From Bryum argenteum (taxonomy: Eukaryota > Streptophyta > Bryopsida > Bryales > Bryaceae): a DNA stretch of 64,000 nt. Position 1 is the stretch's first letter. Every line of letters begins with the position of its first letter. A program made the position numbers and the translations under genes. Below are positions 57,335-64,000 of this stretch, in pieces. The notes beneath the pieces were generated by a model that was not told where the DNA came from, ran no database searches, and was given only the letters and a program-made list of their open reading frames with translations. Location: assembly GCA_037043015.1 (NCBI GenBank), contig CM073325.1:21307001-21371000 (forward strand). The letters are read 5' to 3'.

Positions 57335-59299
57335 TTATTCCTCCTCGCCCTCAAAACGCAGAATACTTTGTTTGATGATAGTAACCTGTTGCTTAGATAT
57401 TGAGATAGTTGGACGTTGAACACCAGCCTTGGCACTCGATTTCCATGCTGTAAAAATAGCACCTGCATAAAGCCAGACCGGGTCATGGCTGTCATCAAAG
57501 ACCCATTTAAAGTTCTTCTGTGTGTCCCAGCCAACATAGGTATCTTGAACAATAGCACGCTTGCTAAAAGGCTTAAAAAATTGAATTTGAATACATCCCG
57601 GATTATTGCGATCTACATCGAAATCAGTCAAAGCCCTCGCAATCCAAAAGGGTCGAGCATCTCCATCTGCAGGACGTAAAGCCAAAAAGTAGCCCGCAAA
57701 TACATCTCGACCAACGCGAAATGACTCTCTTGGTTTATCACACAAGCGGCCAATAAAATGGGGGTCTTGCCCATATTCCTCGCGTAATTCGCCAGTGTGC
57801 AGATATTCTCGAATCAATGGTACTCGAGACAAAGGCCAACATCCATTCTTCAAAGTAGAAGAAACCTCCATAGGCGCCAACAATAAATCATTTACAGTAC
57901 GCCAATATTGTAAAATAGAATCATGTCGTCGACGAAACTCTCCTGACAAGTCTTGGGCACATGAAGTTTCCCACAACTTAATGAAACCAGATATACCTTT
58001 CACAATTTCATCGAGATTCTTCATAGGAATTGACGTTAGAGGTTTCATTTCTCCCGTAGGCAATAGAGGCATACCAGTAATAGAATTCTCTTTCCACAGT
58101 TTGATTCCTTCACTAGTCGATGGAAGCCACTCATTGTGAGAACATAACATCTTGTACTTCATCATGGGCCACCCCTTGTCATGTTTGAAAAATTTGAATT
58201 GTTGCCCTTCAGAATGACCAACAAGAACTTCATCTTTAGAAGCAATGAAATCCTTGATATATCCTTTAAAATCGGGAATCTCCTCAATCAAATGCGGAAT
58301 AACTGGGAGTGCCTCAGCATCCATGAACGATTTCATCAGAAGAAGAATCGTCAAATAGTCGTTCTCCTTCAAAATCATACTCCAACGTCCAAAAAGAGCG
58401 TCAATATCTTCATGAGTATGCCCAACTAAAAGAAAATTGACGTAAATTTCACGGAAAACACCCATATGTACCAGAAGGGACCAAAAGCAAAACATGAATC
58501 GATTCTTGTTATCGGAGGCGGCGTTGTCAAGCTGCACATGTAAAACAGGAGGAAGCGACTCCATAGCACCTGATGCCTCACTCTCAGGCAAAAGAGAGTT
58601 CAAACATGCATCCTTTCCGATAAGCAATGCCTCAAACAAAGGATGCGTTCCAGATCCAGCAAAAAATGACTTGGAATGTGATATCGGAACTCCTTCTAAA
58701 TCTCGGAGAAGCTTCAAAATAGATCCAACAGTGTGATTGCAATCACTCGGATGAATGTCAAGTCCATAGTGAGCATAACGAACATTGCAATGCCCATGAG
58801 CAATCATTCCCGTCACAACAATAGGAAGCTTCATAAGCGCATCATTTGTTTTTGTTTTGTGAGAGAACAAAGGACAAGCCGTTTTCGCATGATCCATTTT
58901 GTCGTGGATAATGCAAAGAACATCTTTGGGCCTTTGAATAGATAAAGAGCGGTTTGTATAATAATACTCACGATGTGTTCGCTGATGGTCCAAGTGCAGT
59001 TTAAGCTTTTTGATCCACATGTTTTCTTCACTTGACTCTGGCACCATGGATTTGATCATGGTCTCAAGTTTATCACACGTTGCACATCGCGCAAAATTGT
59101 CTCCGGGTGCTTTCTTCGAATACTCGGAGAATATTGTTCGCCTAATCTTGCTGAGAGTACTTTGAGCGATAAATTTCAGCCCCAACCTCTCGTTGATAAG
59201 ATTGATATCTGGAATCGTATCTTTCCATTTGAACGACGAAGGCAATGACCGTGATACTACTTTGAGTCCATTACTCAGCATTTTCGCTTTGTGCGGCAT
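57335..59299 (-). CDS. Second DUF7869-type protein
   Basis: The ATG at 59297-59299 gives 654 residues; the frame is open a further 17 codons upstream. The core motifs match those of the gene at 7178 in order: VLCIIHDKMDHAKTA, then LHVQLDNAASDNKNRFM, then FLLVGHTHEDIDALFGRWS. The N-terminal region is shorter than in the first copy, with CATCDKLETM as a possible metal-binding pair. The C-terminus has WIARALTDFDVDRNNPG and IQFFKPFSK. The two copies are clearly diverged. No terminal inverted repeats were found around this one. A methyltransferase-like pseudogene lies 0.6 kb downstream on the same strand. The product may be a transposase or a domesticated derivative. Confidence 0.72.
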   Translation of the reverse strand: MPHKAKMLSNGLKVVSRSLPSSFKWKDTIPDINLINERLGLKFIAQSTLSKIRRTIFSEYSKKAPGDNFARCATCDKLETMIKSMVPESSEENMWIKKLKLHLDHQRTHREYYYTNRSLSIQRPKDVLCIIHDKMDHAKTACPLFSHKTKTNDALMKLPIVVTGMIAHGHCNVRYAHYGLDIHPSDCNHTVGSILKLLRDLEGVPISHSKSFFAGSGTHPLFEALLIGKDACLNSLLPESEASGAMESLPPVLHVQLDNAASDNKNRFMFCFWSLLVHMGVFREIYVNFLLVGHTHEDIDALFGRWSMILKENDYLTILLLMKSFMDAEALPVIPHLIEEIPDFKGYIKDFIASKDEVLVGHSEGQQFKFFKHDKGWPMMKYKMLCSHNEWLPSTSEGIKLWKENSITGMPLLPTGEMKPLTSIPMKNLDEIVKGISGFIKLWETSCAQDLSGEFRRRHDSILQYWRTVNDLLLAPMEVSSTLKNGCWPLSRVPLIREYLHTGELREEYGQDPHFIGRLCDKPRESFRVGRDVFAGYFLALRPADGDARPFWIARALTDFDVDRNNPGCIQIQFFKPFSKRAIVQDTYVGWDTQKNFKWVFDDSHDPVWLYAGAIFTAWKSSAKAGVQRPTISISKQQVTIIKQSILRFEGEEE

Positions 59300-59508
59300 A
59301 TGATGAGCCAGGGTTGTCTTATTAGACACAGACGGACGTCCGACAGACACGACATGTCAGACAGACATTGAGCCTCAGAATGTCTAATAGAATCTACAGA
59401 ATCTTTTTTTTACCCTGGATTTACCTTGTCCACGTTGCATCCTACGTGGCTGCCACGTGGCTTGTACAGCTCAGCAATACGGTTCGCGAGCGCGCCACGT
59501 AGAACTGG

Positions 59509-59690
59509 ACCGGCGGTCGCGTCATCTAGACCGGCCGTCGCCTTCTCTGGATCGGCGGTCGCCTTAGCGACCGACGATCGCCCAGGTCAACCGACGATCG
59601 CCCATGGTCGACCGACGATCGCCCATGAGCGACCGACGATCGCCCAGGGCGACCGGCGGTCTCGCTGGACCGACGGTCTCCTATTTTGGC
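59509..59690. repeat. Degenerate 20-22 bp minisatellite
   Basis: The word CCGACGATCGCCCA starts at 59571, 59591, 59612 and 59633, and weaker CCGGCGGTC-type copies flank it from 59509 to about 59690. It lies 210-390 bases upstream of the DUF7869 start. Confidence 0.8.
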
Positions 59691-60130
59691 CCCTAGACCG
59701 GTGGTTGCCTAGGCTGGCCTTGCATTGGAGGCTTCCCCCGAGTAGAATAAGTCAATTTTTTTATCCAACATTATCCAAAATTCTTCCGTTCACGTTTTTA
59801 AACGTAGATGAAGCATTAAGAATTCAAGATGAAACAAATTACATGGAGCCACAAACCCCTGAAGAAAAGGCTAATATCAACCATGAGGTTTGAAACTCAT
59901 GTAACAAAAAATGTGGTGACATACATATGTGAGTATGTAACTAGTGTAAAAAGGGAACATGATTATAAGAGTTGCAAAAATCTATTAGATTTGGAACAAT
60001 GTGTCAAAAAGTAGATTGTATATATTGCAAGTCTAAATTGGGAATTACATGGCCAAATGAGCACTCAATGACGTGAGATGGTCATCCATAGGAGTCTATG
60101 AATTGTAAGAAGATATACTGATATTATAAA
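59691..60130. other. AT-rich spacer
   Basis: A short frame ending at 59893 (NVDEALRIQDETNY) is not recognisable. Otherwise non-coding. It separates the 3' end of the kinase-like gene from the promoter of the DUF7869 gene. Confidence 0.45.
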
Positions 60131-61681
60131 CTAATAACTGTCCTCTCTAAATACAAGCTCCGGTGGAAACATATGATATGGTTTCGCCATCAAGCGGTTC
60201 ACCACCTCCCCACAGGTCATTCTCTCTTTCGATTCATGCCTGGTCAGTGAAAACACTTTCGTTAGGAATGAATCTCGCACCGTCGAAGTCGGTAATAATT
60301 CTTCGTCGAATTCGTTATGCACACCAATCAGCTGGATGAGCTTGCCAACCGCATACGAATCTGATGCTACTGTGGTTGGATGTCGAAGTTCCTGGACGTT
60401 CAAATTTGTATCAGAACTTTCAGGTCTATAAGTATAGAACATCTCCGGCGCCACCCACCATCGACGTGCCATATCTTCTTCTTTTTTCGGCGTCGTCTGG
60501 TATCCGTAACGTGAAGGCTGTTGTTCTACTATATGAGATGCCATCCCCCAGTCACACACTCCAATACAAATCTTGGTTCCTCCGAAAGTTGGGAAATGCA
60601 ATAGTATGTTCGAGGGGGATAGGTCGTTGTGAAGTACTCCTGCCTTATGCACGAGATTCATGATGTACACTAAACCCCAAGCTAACTTTATCCTGTGCTG
60701 ACGGAAAAGGCTAATTCTGAAAGCCTCCTCTTGAGTGAGACTCGGAACTTCCTTCACTTTCGACCAATGAAGATGTTTGTCGCCGACCTTCTCATCCAAC
60801 TTCAACATCTCGTGTAGTGATCCTCCATTCCACCAATATGAGTAAGCTTCGAATGTCCTTATATGCAACGCCCAAAACTTGATAATTCCTGGATGATTCA
60901 AAGGACATACAAGAGCTTCTGCTGCAGTCTCTATCCTCCTCTTCTGAATATTCATATTCTTGGAAAGCTTTGCTGCAAACTCGATATTTTCTGGAACGTG
61001 GTCTACTCCAAGTATCTTCACCTTCCGCACCAGTCCATGGCCTCCCTCCATGTTGCGGGCTGATAGAGCTTCTATCGTAGCGTCTTGAGGAATCCACACC
61101 ACCCCCGACCCTGTGTCTCGTTCAAAAGTGGCGCGCAAAGCGGTTTTTTCCCATGACATCCCTCGGGTTTTATTCTTGCTAAGCTTTTGGATTGTGTGTT
61201 GCCACCAATCCATCTTGCGTTTAAACTGGTCCTCCTCTTGTGTTAGACGCCTCTGTCCAAATCGCTTCTTCCACAACTCCTTTACATTGAAGATGCATTA
61301 TTCAACTGTATTTTCCATCCACAATTGGTACTGTGAATGATAATCCACATCTTGGTATTCCTCCGTTTCCTCCATGGCCTTCAAAATTATTGCCGCCAAT
61401 TTCTGCTTCAGTCTCTCTTTGCCCATGCTAACATTCCTGAGGTAGTTGTGCTCTAGGAATTGAGCCTCCGTTTCCTCATACCAATCCAAGCATGCTTTTT
61501 CCGCAAACTTAGTATAATCTGATGTTGGGAATCCGGGTCTTACTTCTTTTGGGTGTCTCCTCTTCCTCTTATGGCCTCCACTTCCACTAGGTTGTTGCAT
61601 AGCAAGGTCTAGTGCAAATGTTTCGGGGGCATCCAGATCCCATGCTCGTTGTCCCTTCCCGTGCTTTTTGGATTTACTCAT
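60131..61681 (-). pseudogene. Protein kinase-like gene with one in-frame stop
   Basis: From the ATG at 61679-61681 the frame covers 517 codons to 60131, with one TAA at 61298-61300 (after MENTVE). The first 127 residues are basic then helical (KHGKGQRAWDLDAPETF, WYEETEAQFLEHNYLR). The kinase domain has a glycine-loop-like GGHGLVRKVKI, a catalytic lysine in FAAKLSK, the loop HNDLSPSNILL (aspartate present, the usual lysine replaced by serine), DWG in place of DFG, and the APE motif. So the fold looks complete but atypical. The lone TAA could be a real lesion, an allele or a sequence error; without it the product is 516 residues. A retrotransposon LTR starts 74 bases upstream of the ATG, on the opposite strand. 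Confidence 0.75.
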
Positions 61682-61754
61682 CGCTGAAGTTCTTGAAAAA
61701 ACCGGCAAAAAATCTCCCCCCTGCTATCAATGTGCACCAAACCCCAAAAACTCC

Positions 61755-62546
61755 TGTTACCCGCCATGGCGCCGCGGGTATCATTACCAACGACCAGGAG
61801 GTCCACGGGGAGACCAAGGCATAACGACGACCACGGGGCTCGAGGCCGGAGGCACAGTGACAGGGACCACGAAGATCGAGACCACGGGCGCAGAATCATT
61901 AAGGCAACAAGACAGCGCGAGGAATTAGGTTTTATTATAAGTAGCGAGTAGAATTACGAGAAGGGCGATTCTGGATTCCCCGAATAGCGTGATAGCCACG
62001 AACACCACGGACACAATCTTGTAGCCACTCGGCATTCACCGATTCAATACCAATTCAGGACTCGCTTCTCTTTCTACATTCTCGCTATTGCTATTGTCTA
62101 CCCTCACTTAAACCCTTCTCTTTCGTGCTTGATTCTTGATTCGTCTTCTCCTTCCACACCACTCGCGGCACCGTGGACTCCTTGGATAGAACCATCTCGT
62201 GCTCCGGACCATTTGTGAGTTTGCACGACTTAGTGGTATCGCTCCTCGACTCAATCTGATGGCGCATACACACGGACCGGGGCACCCCGGGACGAAGGAA
62301 ACAACACCGCGGAACTCGCCCCGGAGCCTCGGCGTTCAAACCAGGACCCCGACACCGCAAGGTTGACTCGGCTCGGTTGAAGTAATCATTCCCGACATAC
62401 GGTGGCGAGCCACATCGGGCCTACTTACCCCGAACCCCGGGATCAACCGTGGGTACAAGCCATAGGTCCGGATATCGCACATCCTTCCCCGTTCTTACCT
62501 TCCTCGTACACCTCGGCCGTCTCCATACCCGAAACCCGGACTAACA
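61755..62546 (+). repeat. Element 3 5' LTR, 792 bp
   Basis: Starts TGTTACCCGCC and ends GACTAACA. It carries a TATA-like TATAAGTAG at 61936-61944. It is similar in length and ends to the LTRs of element 1. Confidence 0.88.
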
Positions 62547-62549
62547 TTT

Positions 62550-62582
62550 TGGCGACCATGCCGGGATGGAATGCTGAGGTAG

Positions 62583-62619
<37 letters not shown>

Positions 62620-62632
62620 AGAGAAAGAGAGA
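62550..62632 (+). other. Element 3 primer site and A/GA leader tract
   Basis: TGGCGACCATGCCGGGA follows the LTR after 3 bases. A run of about 34 A from 62583 is followed by a GA repeat, in the same position as in element 1. Confidence 0.65.
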
Positions 62633-62663
62633 GATTCTGGGCTACGAGCCTGCAGGGAGGAAA

Positions 62664-63749
62664 ATGCCTCCAAAACGACACGCCGCGGAAAAAGCCGTGG
62701 AAAACGTAGTTGCGAGATATGGAGAAAAATAGCAATGGGAAGATGAAACCAGGGAATTATTACAATGGATGAAGCAACAAATGACAGATCTGGCCGCTCA
62801 AAACGAGGCCACCAACGCCAAGCTGGAATTACTCAGCTTGAAATACCGCGAGATTCAGGGCAACACTAACCCCGAGGCCATTGCATCCACGCCAAGGAGT
62901 GGGGAGGACCCAGCGGAAGCTGTACGATCGGCAACCATACCTCGCGGAAACAATGCCGCGGCGAGTTCTAGCACCTCGGGAATGCCATCACCAGCAGTAG
63001 TAGCAGTACCCACGGGGATTCCTACTGTGTCATCTGCCCCCGGGAACCTTGACACCCAGGCGAAACTACCCAAGATCCCCTACCCCGTATTTGACGAGTC
63101 TGGAGATCCGGATTGGCACATCAGGAGGTTCAAGGTGATAGCACGTACGAACGGCATTGTTCATGCCACAGACTTACAAAATATTTTCGGGACCACGCTC
63201 CAAGGGAATCACATCAACTGGTACATTGATTTTGAGTCCGAACACAACAATGCCAGTTGGGAGGATATGGAGCGTAGTTTTTTACACAAATTTAGAAAAT
63301 TAAAAACGAGCTCGGAGGTCCTTCGAGCGTTGGGATCAATCACTCAATCCACAAACGAGCCTGTGGACAAGTTCTATGATAGATTTAAGCAACTGGCAGA
63401 CAAATTAAGCCAACGACCCGAGGAAGAATACATGTGCGAATGGTTTAAGAAGGGATTGCTTCCTTGGATACAACAAGGCATTGTTATCCGTGGCGTGAAA
63501 ACATTACCAGATATCCTTTCCGCGGCCAACGACATCAGCCGCGAACTCACAGCCTTAAAACAAACGCAAACTCCCCTGTTACCCCTACCCACGACACGGC
63601 AAGATGCCAGAATAACACCTCCATCATGCGAAACATGTGGAAAGACACACCACGGGAGGTGCTGGTACGCAAACAATACACCTCCAGTCCAAGATCACCG
63701 CGACCCAGGAACACCATGGCCGCGGTATACCCCGAGGAGGTCAATGTAG
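62664..63749 (+). pseudogene. Element 3 Gag
   Basis: The ATG at 62664 opens MPPKRHAAEKAVENVV, as in element 1. Compensating single-base indels near 62714-62735 produce a TAG at 62730. The frame resumes and covers the capsid-like region (DWHIRRFKVIARTNG) and an intact first knuckle, CETCGKTHHGRCWY. A one-base deletion near 63700 then moves the frame to a stop at 63749. The downstream knuckle (around 63780-63830) is also damaged by a base insertion. Confidence 0.85.
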
Positions 63750-64000
63750 ATGCTTTCCAACCCGGCCGGGCGGATGCATGCCGGGGAGTGCGGAGGCTGG
63801 ACCACCGACGGAGCCAATGTCCCGTATTAAAGCAAAAATGGACACAAAAGCAGAACCAACCACCCCTCGGGACCAACAAACGCAAACACCGCGGCTCCCT
63901 GGGGGGAGGGGTAACACTTACCGAGGTACACGGCCCGGGGACTACCGTTTCCACGATATCCACCTCCGCAGTAACCACGAGGGCAAAGGCGAACCTTCCA
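63750..64000 (+). other. Element 3 gag-pol continuation, out of frame
   Basis: Homologous at the nucleotide level to 47110-47360 of element 1. The reading frame is broken; no complete domain is present before the window ends. Confidence 0.7.

Larger units (their letters stand above)
61755..64000 (+). mobile_element. Element 3: partial Ty3 element related to element 1
   Basis: Only the 5' LTR, leader and gag are inside the window. The LTR ends and the gag protein are clearly homologous to element 1, but the LTR has diverged, so this is a sister family. The bases before the LTR, ACTCC (61750-61754), are the candidate left target duplication; the partner is outside. Confidence 0.9.

Overview
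This window looks like nuclear DNA of a land plant, most likely a bryophyte and perhaps a Marchantia-type liverwort. The evidence is spliceosomal introns with GT/AG borders, plant-type Ty3 (gypsy) LTR retrotransposons, DUF7869-type genes, and a gene built from fungal fruit-body-type lectin domains. Orthologs of the Agaricus bisporus agglutinin family are known from Marchantia. The species call is inference.

Layout from left to right. Positions 1-2624 (minus) hold a long uncharacterised open frame that runs off the left edge. Positions 3102-5618 are a 2.5 kb element with about 175 bp inverted ends and a GC-rich core. Positions 5620-10816 look like a DNA transposon with perfect 22 bp terminal inverted repeats around a DUF7869 gene. 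A low-copy island follows: a two-exon acidic disordered protein (13168-15100), a frameshifted 3' remnant of an OMA1-like peptidase (18732-19203) and, convergent to it, a five-domain lectin gene (20039-22828, minus) in which each exon encodes one domain. Positions 23186-23380 resemble a LINE tail, and 24861-25738 a decayed NBS1-like gene end.

Mobile DNA dominates the rest. Element 2 (27275-42584, minus) is a 15.3 kb Ty3 element with a GTAAC target duplication and 4.6 kb LTRs that each carry an accessory ORF. Element 1 (45122-55062, plus) is a 9.9 kb Ty3 element with a TAGTT duplication. Its frame continues past integrase into a similar accessory module. Element 3 (61755 to the right edge) is a relative of element 1. 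Between them lie a broken methyltransferase-like gene (55067-56761), a second DUF7869 gene (57335-59299) and a protein-kinase-like gene with one in-frame stop (60131-61681).

The host gene that appears intact and most informative is the lectin gene. The transposable elements are recent (LTRs of element 1 differ at 7 of 787 positions) but carry several nonsense changes, mostly explainable as C-to-T transitions. The most novel-looking items are the five-domain lectin, the accessory ORF inside the LTRs of element 2 with its counterpart in element 1, and the DUF7869 transposon.
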